Source: a virus
Reading direction: 5' to 3' (one strand)
Virus record (IMG/VR): IMGVR_UViG_3300042731_005775
Span: 1 to 35,265 of that record
DNA: 35,265 nucleotides
Made by a program: the position numbers and the translations under genes. Each line of letters opens with the position of its first letter. Within the stretch, counting starts at the first letter, position 1. The notes under the pieces were generated by a model. It saw only the letters and a program-made list of their open reading frames with translations, had not been told where the DNA came from and did no database searches. Shown here piece after piece: positions 1 through 6,010 of this stretch.

Positions 1-79
1 TCGCTCCATGATCTTTTTCCGTCGTCGGGGTGCCCCCCTACCCCGATCGACCAGCGTCGATGACATAGAGTCATCATGG
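1..79. other. left end, non-coding, probable packaging-site region
   Basis: There is no gene here. The stretch lies between the HNH stop codon and the window edge. It contains a short inverted repeat (gatgac / gtcatc, 59-64 and 70-75, 5-base loop). If the genome closes on itself, this stretch joins the right-end segment in front of the terminase small subunit, which is where a cos site would be expected. I cannot identify the cut site from sequence alone. Confidence 0.4.
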
Positions 80-391
80 TCACCACCTTCTGGTAGTGAT
101 CAGTGGTGCGATCGGTGCGCGGACCGATGGCTGGCGCTTGCCACGCGCGCTATTGCAGCGGAAATGTGCACCACGTGCGTTGCCTCGGACCAGGGCGAGG
201 TCGGGCCGGTGATCGACCGGCACGACGTGGTCGAGGGACCAGCACCAGACGTTGACGCGACCCGTGCGCGGATCCCGGTACGGCAGGGACATGTCAATGG
301 GATGGCCGCACAGCCAGCACGTGTGCTCCTCGCGCCGGACCTGCTGAGCGAACAGGCGGTAGGGGTAGGTGTGCCTCGGATCAGCGGCCAT
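80..391 (-). CDS. HNH endonuclease
   Basis: This 103-residue protein has a compact HNH nuclease domain. Cys-x2-Cys at about residues 25-28 is followed by the LDHVVP core at about 53-58, a conserved Asn, and a HFRCN zinc/catalytic end near residue 78. In HNH families the first His is the general base and the domain binds a metal ion. In siphoviruses such a gene next to terminase takes part in DNA packaging, probably in cutting at cos. It is the last gene on the leftward transcript here. If the genome is circularised it lies directly upstream of the small terminase gene, which supports that role. The ATG at 391 has only a weak ribosome site (ggtga, about 8 bases away). A hairpin at 421-455 precedes it. 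Confidence 0.85.
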   Translation of the reverse strand: MAADPRHTYPYRLFAQQVRREEHTCWLCGHPIDMSLPYRDPRTGRVNVWCWSLDHVVPVDHRPDLALVRGNARGAHFRCNSARGKRQPSVRAPIAPLITTRRW

Positions 392-420
392 CGCGGATCA
401 CCGTCACCCTCCGGACGCAC

Positions 421-455
421 CGCGGCCCCGACCTACGGGGAGGGTCGGGGCCGCG
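421..455. terminator. hairpin in the 392-519 intergenic gap
   Basis: A perfect 13-bp inverted repeat (cgcggccccgacc / ggtcggggccgcg) encloses a 9-base loop. No U-tract follows in either direction, so it is either a GC-rich actinobacterial-type terminator or a structural element of the HNH leader. The rest of the gap holds a possible weak leftward promoter (CTGACC, 18 bases, TAATAC on the minus strand), which I do not consider established. Confidence 0.5.
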
Positions 456-519
456 GGTGTATCAGGGTATTAGGGGCAGGGTTGCATGCAGGTCAGAGCA
501 TGTCCAGCGGACTCGGGGG

Positions 520-1401
520 TCATTCCTTGGTCGGGGCCGCCCGGAGCGCGGCACCGTCACGCACCCGGTACAGCGGGCGACCGTCGAGGTCGCAGCGTCG
601 TCGGACCAGCCGACCACGACTCACCCATGACCGGACGGTCCCGGGCGGCACGCCCAGGACCTCGGCGAGCGCGGTAGCGGTGACCAGCTCTCGGGACTCG
701 GCGAGGCCTGCCGCGCGGGCGTCGGCGACGTCGGTGAGGTCGTGGCATGAGGTGCACGCGACCACCCGCGCGTCCCGGGCGGCGTACAGGGCCGTCCCGC
801 ACGCGCACCGACCGACCACCTCCAGGTCCGGCGGTCGGTCGATCGCGGCATATCCGGCGTGGACGGCAGTGATGATCTCTCCGGCGCACTCTGAGATCCA
901 CGGCCGGGACCCGAGATCGGCGCATGCTGCGAGTAGTGCGGCCTGGCCGACGGTCCCGGCGAGCAGCCTGTGTCGCATCGGTCCGGCGAGCATGGTCTGT
1001 CCGATCCGGATGCACGATCGGTGCCTGCACATGTGCCGGCAGGCCGGGCCCTGGACGGGTGGCCGGGCCGGCGTCTCCTCGTGCCACACCCTGGCCCATC
1101 CGCGCACGACGGTCGCGAGCGCGGTCCGGGCCGTGGATGCGCGGTCGTCAAACTCGAGGACCACTCCTGCCGTGCATCCCTGCTCATCCTGGCCGTGACT
1201 GCAGTCGGGGCTGGCGCACCGCGGCATTCCTCCGCCGGGGTGCATCGACGTCTGCCTGGAGATCGTCGTGTCCAGCTCGGTCAGTAGCTGTGGGATCTCT
1301 CTGAGGTACACGCGGGTACGGGTGAGGCACCCGTCGCAGATCCCCTGATGGCTACGGACGGGGATCTGGCAGCCGGACAGCGGGCAGGTCCGGGCGGTCA
1401 T
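520..1401 (-). CDS. zinc-finger and helix-turn-helix protein
   Basis: This 293-residue protein is probably DNA binding. The N-terminus has a four-Cys cluster (C6, C11, C22, C25), and another Cys/His-rich patch lies around residues 60-75. The last 58 residues read as an excisionase/MerR-like winged HTH: ALAEVLGVPPGTVRSWVSRG followed by a basic strand and a GRPLYRV wing. Proteins of this build occur in many actinophages as regulators of unknown target. The gene follows the zinc-ribbon membrane protein gene after two bases and is the penultimate gene of the leftward transcript. An excisionase role is conceivable but no integrase is visible, so I prefer generic DNA-binding regulator. Confidence 0.7.
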   Translation of the reverse strand: MTARTCPLSGCQIPVRSHQGICDGCLTRTRVYLREIPQLLTELDTTISRQTSMHPGGGMPRCASPDCSHGQDEQGCTAGVVLEFDDRASTARTALATVVRGWARVWHEETPARPPVQGPACRHMCRHRSCIRIGQTMLAGPMRHRLLAGTVGQAALLAACADLGSRPWISECAGEIITAVHAGYAAIDRPPDLEVVGRCACGTALYAARDARVVACTSCHDLTDVADARAAGLAESRELVTATALAEVLGVPPGTVRSWVSRGRLVRRRCDLDGRPLYRVRDGAALRAAPTKE

Positions 1402-1403
1402 CG

Positions 1404-1994
1404 TCAGCTGCCGTCCGTCCGCGCCTCCGGGGATCTAGGCACGCCGGTCGGTGCGGTCCGTGGGGAGACGTGTGCAGGCTGCTGCGTCCGACGCCAGGAC
1501 GGGTGCACAACCCTGGCGTGCCGGTACTGCCGACGGAGCCTCCATCTTGCCTGGGCCCAACTGCGGCCCGGCACGCCGGGGCCGTGCCTGTCTGCGACGA
1601 TCGTCCAGAGACGTCCGCACCGGCACCGCCAGACGGCGCCGATCGGGCCGGCCGGCAGGAAGTCCTCCCATGGCTCGACGATGTGCGAGCGCGGCGGGTC
1701 GCATTCGTGGCCGTCGAGGGCGAGCCATCCGGTCTGGTGTGCGGCCTGGATCCGGGATCCGTCCGGATCGCGGCGGCTACTGAGGCGCTCGGGTCCCTCC
1801 AGTGCCCGCCGCGCGGCGGGCGTCGACACCGGGTGGTCGAGCGCGGGCGCGAGCGTCCTCTGCCACTCCGCCGCGATCTGGCGCCGGGCGGACGGCTTGG
1901 CGACCGATGCCCTACGCCGGACCGGGCGTAGGGCATAGATGATCACGATGGCGCCCAGGGCGATGGGCAGGCAGATCACGACGACGACATCCAT
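1404..1994 (-). CDS. membrane-anchored zinc-ribbon protein
   Basis: This 196-residue protein starts with one strong membrane segment (about residues 2-22), followed by a basic stretch. The C-terminal half contains WRCRCGRLW (122-130) and WRLRRQYRHAR (151-161). The same two motifs appear in the 120-residue protein encoded at 3200-3562 (WRCDCGRLW, RWRYRHAR), so the two share a domain. Function is unknown. The start may be the ATG at 1994 or the GTG one codon upstream; both overlap the stop of the preceding small gene, and GGGAGG lies upstream. The basic residues after the helix suggest an N-out, C-in topology with the zinc ribbon in the cytoplasm. Confidence 0.65.
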   Translation of the reverse strand: MDVVVVICLPIALGAIVIIYALRPVRRRASVAKPSARRQIAAEWQRTLAPALDHPVSTPAARRALEGPERLSSRRDPDGSRIQAAHQTGWLALDGHECDPPRSHIVEPWEDFLPAGPIGAVWRCRCGRLWTIVADRHGPGVPGRSWAQARWRLRRQYRHARVVHPSWRRTQQPAHVSPRTAPTGVPRSPEARTDGS

Positions 1995-2149
1995 CACCGT
2001 GGCCTCCCGAGGGATCCGAGACGACGCGCACCGATCATGATCAGTGCGAGCGCCGCGGCGATGACGGCGAGCGGTGCTGCGATGGTGGCCAGGGCGATGG
2101 TCGCGGCCGGGCCCGGGCCGTCGTCGATGACGTAGGGGTGGGTGCGCAT
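1994..2149 (-). CDS. small membrane protein
   Basis: This 51-residue protein has one or two hydrophobic segments (about residues 18-42, very rich in Ala, Ile and Leu) and a basic C-terminus. I chose the ATG at 2149 because GAGAGGAG precedes it at good distance. A GTG at 2167 that overlaps the glycosyltransferase stop would add six residues. It lies directly downstream of the glycosyltransferase gene, so it could be a membrane partner of that enzyme, but nothing in the sequence proves this. Confidence 0.6.
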   Translation of the reverse strand: MRTHPYVIDDGPGPAATIALATIAAPLAVIAAALALIMIGARRLGSLGRPR

Positions 2150-2163
2150 CGGGTGCTCCTCTC

Positions 2164-3021
2164 TCACGGGTACCACACTCGGTGCTCACGAGAGCCTGCC
2201 AGCCGCCCGGCCGCCGCTCCCGTCAGCGTTGCCCAGCGGTATCGGGCGGCCTCGTCCGCCCGTCGTCCGGGCCACAGTCGGGCCAGGGCGGCATACTGCC
2301 CGGCCGCTGACCGCCATCGGCTCTGCTGCTCGACCAGCGCGCGATACCGGACCCACAGCGCGACCTCGGACCGGCCGTAGCCGTATTCCTGGGCGTAGGT
2401 GCCCTCGATCGTGTCGCGGTAGCGGTAGGCCACGGTCGCGGCCTCGACCAGGGTCGGGGTGATGCCGATCAGGTGCAGCCTGATCCCGAGGTCGACGTCG
2501 ACCTGGCGGGCTGTGGCCGGATTCCATCCTCCGGCCTCCCACAATGCGCTGCGGGTGATGCCGAGGCCGGCCCCGACGACGAAGGGGATACCGTGCCAGG
2601 TCGGCAGCGTCGTGTCCTGCATGGGTGCCCGCCGGGCCCGGACCGCGGGCTGATTCAGCGTCCCTACGTCGAGCCTGGCCCCGACGTAGGGATGGCCGCC
2701 GCGGATGGCCCGTCCCATCGCGGTGACGTAGCCGGGGTGGACCTGGTCGTCGTCGTCCAGGTAGATCAGGATGTCGGAGCAGGCGCTCAGGGCGCCCACG
2801 TTGGCCGCGTATGACTTGCCTCTGACCTGGTCGGCCGGGACGAGCCGGATCGCGGCGAATCTGGTCTTCCAGGGCTTGACGTCGATCAGGCACGGGCCGT
2901 TCAGCGCGACGATGACTTCGAAGTCCTGCTCGTGCTGGGCGGCGAGGGACTCCAGCTGCAGGTCCAGCTGGAGCGGCTTCCTGCCGTCCGTCGGGATGAT
3001 CACTGATGCGGTCGGGGTCAT
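2164..3021 (-). CDS. family 2 glycosyltransferase
   Basis: This 285-residue protein has a GT-A fold of the GT2 family. The N-terminus TASVIIPTDGR is the first Rossmann strand. GKSYAANVGA (69-78) matches the conserved loop before the metal site, and IYLDDDDQVHP (86-96) carries the Asp run that binds the nucleotide-sugar and metal. GITRSALWEAGGWNP lies near residues 153-167, a typical acceptor-side motif. There is no signal peptide or membrane helix, so it acts in the cytoplasm. The substrate is unknown: candidates are virion proteins, host surface glycans or modified DNA bases. Its start overlaps the preceding zinc-ribbon gene by ATGA. Confidence 0.85.
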   Translation of the reverse strand: MTPTASVIIPTDGRKPLQLDLQLESLAAQHEQDFEVIVALNGPCLIDVKPWKTRFAAIRLVPADQVRGKSYAANVGALSACSDILIYLDDDDQVHPGYVTAMGRAIRGGHPYVGARLDVGTLNQPAVRARRAPMQDTTLPTWHGIPFVVGAGLGITRSALWEAGGWNPATARQVDVDLGIRLHLIGITPTLVEAATVAYRYRDTIEGTYAQEYGYGRSEVALWVRYRALVEQQSRWRSAAGQYAALARLWPGRRADEAARYRWATLTGAAAGRLAGSREHRVWYP

Positions 3022-3203
3022 GCCGGGCCAGCCTTTCGTCCCGGCCCGTGGCCGGGTTGGGTCGTGCGGTGATCGGCGAGCGCGGCGGGGGGGCGGATCG
3101 CCGCGTGGTGGCCGCACCGGCGGATCGTGCGTCCGCAGGTAGAGCACCGGACGCCGGTCATTGCTCTGGTCAGGTCCTGCAGGATCGTCCGTGCACCCAT
3201 CAT
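3018..3203 (-). CDS. small zinc-ribbon protein
   Basis: This 61-residue basic protein contains CSTCGRTIRRCGHH (about residues 18-31), a likely single zinc-binding knuckle. It has no membrane segment. The start is ATGATG, overlapping the upstream stop. The function is unknown; it lies between another Cys-rich small protein and the glycosyltransferase in a tightly coupled operon. Confidence 0.65.
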   Translation of the reverse strand: MMGARTILQDLTRAMTGVRCSTCGRTIRRCGHHAAIRPPAALADHRTTQPGHGPGRKAGPA

Positions 3204-3562
3204 CGGCTCATCTCGCCGGGCCGGGTAGCTGGCTTGGGCTGGGCGGGTGGTGGGGAGGGCTCGACAGCCTCGGTCATCTCGGGAGTGTCGATGGGGCGGG
3301 CGTGGCGGTATCGCCACCTGGTGACCCACCCGGCGAGGAGCCACGTGCCCCGGTCACGGGCTATGACCTGTCCGCTGGTCGGGATAGGCACTTCTGCGAC
3401 CTGCCAGAGCCTGCCGCAGTCGCAGCGCCAGACGGTCCCGATGCGTGCTGCAGGGATGGTCATGGCGTGCTCACCACCGCAGACCGGGCCGATGTCGCGG
3501 GTAGGCGGTGCGCACCGGTGCCGGGTGCGACGTGCGGGCGGTGGGGTGAGGTAGCCGGTCAT
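3200..3562 (-). CDS. zinc-ribbon protein, paralogue of the 1404-1994 protein
   Basis: This 120-residue protein has no membrane segment. WRCDCGRLW (45-53) and RWRYRHAR (82-89) repeat the motifs of the protein at 1404-1994, so the two share a domain. Additional Cys/His residues near the N-terminus (C17, C28, H32) could complete a metal site. The C-terminus is Pro-rich. The gene overlaps both neighbours by four bases. The function is unknown. Confidence 0.65.
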   Translation of the reverse strand: MTGYLTPPPARRTRHRCAPPTRDIGPVCGGEHAMTIPAARIGTVWRCDCGRLWQVAEVPIPTSGQVIARDRGTWLLAGWVTRWRYRHARPIDTPEMTEAVEPSPPPAQPKPATRPGEMSR

Positions 3563-3690
3563 TGCGTCCCTTCCTCGTCGGCGGGTCCGCCGGTAGTGAA
3601 GTCCTCTTGCGTGAGTGCTCGGGCTCTCCGTAGCGCGTCCTCGATGCCGGTGACGAACTGCTCCAGGGCAGCGAGCGGACAGGGGGTCAT
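3559..3690 (-). CDS. small acidic protein of unknown function
   Basis: This 43-residue ORF begins at an ATG that overlaps the upstream stop (ATGA), and its stop overlaps the next start in the same way. It contains a predicted amphipathic helix (LAALEQFVTGIEDALRRARA, residues 7-26) and an acidic tail. The four-base overlaps on both sides are the main evidence that it is translated. Confidence 0.55.
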   Translation of the reverse strand: MTPCPLAALEQFVTGIEDALRRARALTQEDFTTGGPADEEGTQ

Positions 3691-4136
3691 GGGGACTCCC
3701 ACAGAGTTCGTGCGGCAGGCGTGTACGCGGCGTCGTCCCTCGGGCGGGACATGCTCGACCAGCCCGCTCTCGGCTGGCGCTCGGCGATGACGCGCCAGCC
3801 GCTGGCGCGCAGGCTGGCGCCTGTCTCGCCTGCCTGTGTCCAGGTGATCACGCGCGTGTAGCCGAGAGCGAATGCCGCCCTCGACAGCGCGCCGTACAGC
3901 ATGCTGCACGCGTTCCTGGTGCCGTCCGACGCCACCCGAGTGATCTCGACGGTGGCGCCGTCGTCGAGGTGGCGTGCGACCGGGCGTCCGGCGATACCGA
4001 CCGCGACCAGGCATCCGTCGTCGTCGGCGACGCCCACCCGGAAGAGGTCACCGGTGGGCGGCGGGTGGTGCCGGTGCCACCGCCGCACCGCGTCGGCGGC
4101 GGCGGCCTGGCGTAGGGGCACCAGGTGTAGGGCCAC
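3687..4136 (-). CDS. XF1762-family (GNAT-like) protein
   Basis: This 149-residue protein matches the small phage family often called XF1762. Recognisable parts are RRWHRHHPPPTGDLF near residues 18-32, a central VAVGIAGRPVAR strand, VEITRVASDG, and NACSMLYGALSRAA followed by GYTRVITWT. The layout is that of a reduced GNAT fold. The pyrophosphate loop is not typical, so acetyltransferase activity is uncertain. It starts at GTG 4136 behind a GGGGGG stretch. About 64 bases upstream are non-coding. Its stop overlaps the next gene. Confidence 0.75.
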   Translation of the reverse strand: MALHLVPLRQAAAADAVRRWHRHHPPPTGDLFRVGVADDDGCLVAVGIAGRPVARHLDDGATVEITRVASDGTRNACSMLYGALSRAAFALGYTRVITWTQAGETGASLRASGWRVIAERQPRAGWSSMSRPRDDAAYTPAARTLWESP

Positions 4137-4200
4137 CAGTTGCTACCCCCCGTCCGGCGGGCCTTATCGCTCGGTGATGAGCACGTCGGCGAGCAGCACG

Positions 4201-4368
4201 TCACTCACCCCCGAGGACCAGGCGGATAGCGAAGTCACAGATTGCGTACCCCAGGTACAGGAACGCGCCCAGGGTCACGGACAGCACGATGGTTGCCCGC
4301 ATGATTCGGCCTGTCCTGGCCCGCCACGAGCGCTTTTCAGAGGGGCGGGAGTTGTCGTCGGTCGGCAT
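4201..4368 (-). CDS. small single-pass membrane protein
   Basis: This 55-residue protein is short and easily missed. It has a charged N-terminus (MPTDDNSRPSEKRSW), then a basic stretch and one membrane helix (about residues 23-46, ATIVLSVTLGAFLYLGYAIC). ATG 4368 has GGGAC upstream. It lies just downstream of the strong hairpin at 4390-4424. No function can be assigned. Confidence 0.6.
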   Translation of the reverse strand: MPTDDNSRPSEKRSWRARTGRIMRATIVLSVTLGAFLYLGYAICDFAIRLVLGGE

Positions 4369-4389
4369 GATGAGTCCCGTTCGGTCGGG

Positions 4390-4424
4390 CCGGACCGGGC
4401 CCCGTGCGGTGGGGCCCGGTCCGG
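4390..4424 (-). terminator. GC-rich hairpin closing the two-promoter cassette
   Basis: This is a perfect 14-bp stem (ccggaccgggcccc / ggggcccggtccgg) with a 7-base loop, directly after the stop of the 80-residue gene driven by promoter P1. It lacks a U-tract, as many terminators of high-GC actinobacteria do. It would isolate the 4.4-6.0 kb cassette from the genes to its left. Confidence 0.65.
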
Positions 4425-4434
4425 CGGGGGGGGG

Positions 4435-4677
4435 TTAGCGGTTCTGCCGGCGGTCGTCGCTGCCGCGGCGGCGACGGTCCTCCTGCGTCGGCCAGATGCC
4501 GACGTTGTCGTCGCCCTCGATGAGGGCGACGGTCAGCCCGCTCCAGCTCCATCCGTGCTCCAGCGCCGCGGTCACCGAGACGTAGGCGGGCAGGCTGGTC
4601 GGGCCGAATTCCTTGACGGCCGCGACGTAGGCGACATAGAAGCGACGGTCACCCTGACGGGGGGTGATGTCGGTCAT
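4435..4677 (-). CDS. unknown 80-residue protein, sole gene of promoter P1
   Basis: I recognise no family. The protein is 80 residues. Its first 60 residues look folded, with aromatic and hydrophobic alternation (FYVAYVAAVKEFG, LTVALIEGDDNVGIW), and the tail is strongly charged (EDRRRRGSDDRRQNR). GGGAGA precedes the ATG. Promoter P1, lying between two operators, is just upstream, and the hairpin at 4390-4424 follows. So this gene appears to be a one-gene transcription unit under the same control as the operon to its right. That context resembles a lysogeny-expressed cargo gene or an anti-defence protein; this is inference. Confidence 0.7.
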   Translation of the reverse strand: MTDITPRQGDRRFYVAYVAAVKEFGPTSLPAYVSVTAALEHGWSWSGLTVALIEGDDNVGIWPTQEDRRRRGSDDRRQNR

Positions 4678-4700
4678 TGAGTCTCCCTCGCTTATGTGGA

Positions 4701-4716
4701 TTTCTTACGTAAGAAA
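4701..4716. promoter_or_regulatory. operator O1b, downstream side of P1
   Basis: The sequence tttcttacgtaagaaa is a perfect 16-bp palindrome. It overlaps the last base of the -10 box and the predicted transcription start of P1. It shares the core cttacgtaag with three other sites (4748-4757, 5939-5948, 5983-5992). Confidence 0.85.
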
Positions 4717-4744
4717 CTATTCCACACACTGGGCATGGTGTCAA
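4716..4744 (-). promoter_or_regulatory. promoter P1
   Basis: Reading leftwards, TTGACA (4739-4744) is separated by 17 bases from AATAGT (4716-4721), close to the sigma-70/SigA consensus. The predicted start is near 4709, about 30 bases before the ATG at 4677. Operators abut the -35 box on one side and overlap the -10 edge on the other, so a bound protein would block polymerase. Confidence 0.85.
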
Positions 4745-4760
4745 TTACTTACGTAAGAAA
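4745..4760. promoter_or_regulatory. operator O1a, upstream side of P1
   Basis: The sequence ttacttacgtaagaaa carries the palindromic core cttacgtaag at 4748-4757. It directly abuts the -35 box of P1. Its centre is 44 bp from the centre of O1b, the same spacing as the pair at P2. It also lies immediately next to the stop codon of the ribbon-helix-helix gene. Confidence 0.85.
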
Positions 4761-4761
4761 T

Positions 4762-5010
4762 TCACTCCGGTTCGTCGTCCTCCTGGAGCAGGGAGCGGCG
4801 CATATGCGCCGTGTACCCCAGGCGGATCAGCCCCATCAGCACGTCCTGATAGGTGTTGCCGAGGGGGCCCCGGCGCAGCTCTACGTACTTGATCCACTCC
4901 TCGACCGGGATGTAGACGTTCTGCCTGACCCGCCGGCCTGCGGGCGGGCGGCCGGAGCGTGACCTCCGGAGCGACCTCTTGGGGGGGGTGGCGGCCTGTT
5001 CGTCCGTCAT
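4762..5010 (-). CDS. ribbon-helix-helix DNA-binding protein, likely autoregulator of the cassette
   Basis: This 82-residue protein begins with a very basic arm (KRSLRRSRSGR, 11-21). A predicted beta strand RRVRQNVYIP (26-35) follows, then helix A (about 37-46) and helix B (about 52-68), with Gly-Asn-Thr at the turn. This order fits the Arc/MetJ/CopG ribbon-helix-helix fold, in which a dimer places the paired strands in the major groove of a palindrome. It is the last gene of the P2 operon and ends next to operator O1a. It is the natural candidate to bind the four cttacgtaag sites and repress both promoters, as Aca proteins do in anti-CRISPR operons. A ParG-like partition role is an alternative. 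The ATG at 5010 overlaps the previous stop (TGATG). Confidence 0.75.
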   Translation of the reverse strand: MTDEQAATPPKRSLRRSRSGRPPAGRRVRQNVYIPVEEWIKYVELRRGPLGNTYQDVLMGLIRLGYTAHMRRSLLQEDDEPE

Positions 5011-5303
5011 CAGACGTCCCGCAGCCACGTGCGGACGTACTCCAGCAGCGCGTCCACCTGCTCGTCACCGAAGTACTGCACGGCCGCGGACGGGGCGAAG
5101 CCGCTGTTGCCGAGGCGATACGGCGTGGCGCTCCATCCGCCCTCCGGCAGCTGCCCGAAAGTGAGCAACCTGGCGCGGGTGCCGCGCACCGCGTACTGCT
5201 CCAGGGAGCTGTCGGAGTCGTTGACTTCGCATTCGATCATGCCGGGGTCGATCCCGGCATCGTGGATCCTGCGGTGGTCCAGGACTCGGGCCGTGATGGA
5301 CAT
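5010..5303 (-). CDS. single-domain member of an unknown acidic repeat family
   Basis: This 97-residue protein carries one copy of the domain found twice in the protein encoded just upstream (5313-5912). Shared marks are VLDHRRIHDAGID at the start, LEQYAVR, EGGWSATPY (54-62), YFGDEQVDALLEYVRTWL (77-94). No known fold is evident. The likely structure is alpha/beta, with the last helix carrying the VRTW signature. GAGGAGG precedes the ATG. It is cotranscribed with the tandem-domain gene and the RHH gene. Related cargo proteins beside an autoregulator suggest anti-defence or immunity factors; this is inference. Confidence 0.8.
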   Translation of the reverse strand: MSITARVLDHRRIHDAGIDPGMIECEVNDSDSSLEQYAVRGTRARLLTFGQLPEGGWSATPYRLGNSGFAPSAAVQYFGDEQVDALLEYVRTWLRDV

Positions 5304-5312
5304 GTCGCCTCC

Positions 5313-5912
5313 TCAGTGGTCAGCGGCCCAGGTACGCACGTGGTCGAGCACCTCGTTCACGTCGGCGTCGTCGTCGAGCAGGGTGGCCAAGCCACCCAGG
5401 TCGACGTCCTGGCCCTCCTCGTCGATCCCGTACGGGACGACGGTCCACCCGCCGTCCGGGTCCTGGTAGAAGGACAGACGGGACGACCCGTCCCGGGCGA
5501 TCATCGAGTACTTCTCCAGTCGGGACCAGAGGCACCGCTGGAAGCTCACCCTCCCGGAGTCGATGCCGGCGCCATCGAGGATGTCCGGGGTGATGGTCCT
5601 CTCGGCGGCGCGGGCCGCCAGCCACGTGCGGACGTGCTCCAGCAGCGCGTCCACCTGCTCGCTTCCGAAGTACTCCGGGGCCTGCCCCGCCGGGCTCCAG
5701 CCGCCCTCGTCGTCCTCGCTGCGGTCGTACTCCATGACGGTCCAGCCGCCGTCGTCGTCCTCGCTGACGAGCAGGCGGGTCGTGCCCATGTGCGAGCGCA
5801 CGACGTAGAGCTCCAGGTCCAGGTCATGCGGATTCTGTTCACGCTCGACGAAGTCCAGGTCGACTCCGCCGCCGTGGATGACGTCCCAGGTGAGTACGCG
5901 CTCGGTGATCAT
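5313..5912 (-). CDS. tandem two-domain acidic protein of unknown function
   Basis: This 199-residue protein consists of two copies of one domain. Copy 1 covers about residues 1-100 (LTWDVIHGGGVD, DDDGGWTVMEY at 52-62, HVRTWL at 93-98). Copy 2 covers about 105-199 (ILDGAGIDSG, DPDGGWTVVPY at 151-161, DHVRTWA at 190-196). I count 43 Asp/Glu against 15 Lys/Arg, so it is strongly acidic, a property shared with DNA-mimic inhibitors. There is no membrane segment or signal peptide. It is the first gene behind promoter P2, with AAGGGA at good distance from the ATG. The single-domain paralogue follows after nine bases. I do not recognise the domain. Confidence 0.8.
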   Translation of the reverse strand: MITERVLTWDVIHGGGVDLDFVEREQNPHDLDLELYVVRSHMGTTRLLVSEDDDGGWTVMEYDRSEDDEGGWSPAGQAPEYFGSEQVDALLEHVRTWLAARAAERTITPDILDGAGIDSGRVSFQRCLWSRLEKYSMIARDGSSRLSFYQDPDGGWTVVPYGIDEEGQDVDLGGLATLLDDDADVNEVLDHVRTWAADH

Positions 5913-5935
5913 GATGTCCCTTCCCGCCTCTCGAA

Positions 5936-5951
5936 TTCCTTACGTAAGAAA
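5936..5951. promoter_or_regulatory. operator O2b, downstream side of P2
   Basis: The sequence ttccttacgtaagaaa has the core cttacgtaag at 5939-5948 and touches the -10 box of P2. Its position relative to P2 is the same as that of O1b relative to P1. Confidence 0.85.
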
Positions 5952-5979
5952 CTATGCACCGTCTAGCAGCATCCGTCAA
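5951..5979 (-). promoter_or_regulatory. promoter P2
   Basis: Reading leftwards, TTGACG (5974-5979), a 17-base spacer and CATAGT (5951-5956) form a good SigA-type promoter. The predicted start is near 5944, about 32 bases before the ATG at 5912. The element matches P1 in -35, spacer length and -10 core (ATAGT), although the spacer sequences differ. Confidence 0.85.
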
Positions 5980-5995
5980 TATCTTACGTAAGAAA
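5980..5995. promoter_or_regulatory. operator O2a, upstream side of P2
   Basis: The sequence tatcttacgtaagaaa has the core cttacgtaag at 5983-5992 and directly abuts the -35 box of P2. Its centre lies 44 bp from that of O2b. The stop of the last Gly-X gene is only 15 bases further right. Confidence 0.85.
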
Positions 5996-6010
5996 CATTC
6001 ATGTATCGTC

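Noticed and set aside
8-1198. Forward-strand ORF of 396 codons at the left end
   Set aside because: It is the shadow of the HNH and HTH genes on the other strand. The translation is Arg/Ser/Pro-rich without any domain, and no ribosome site precedes it.
4165-4200. Tiny ORF between the 55-residue membrane protein and the XF1762-type gene
   Set aside because: It has only 11 codons, no ribosome site and no recognisable product.
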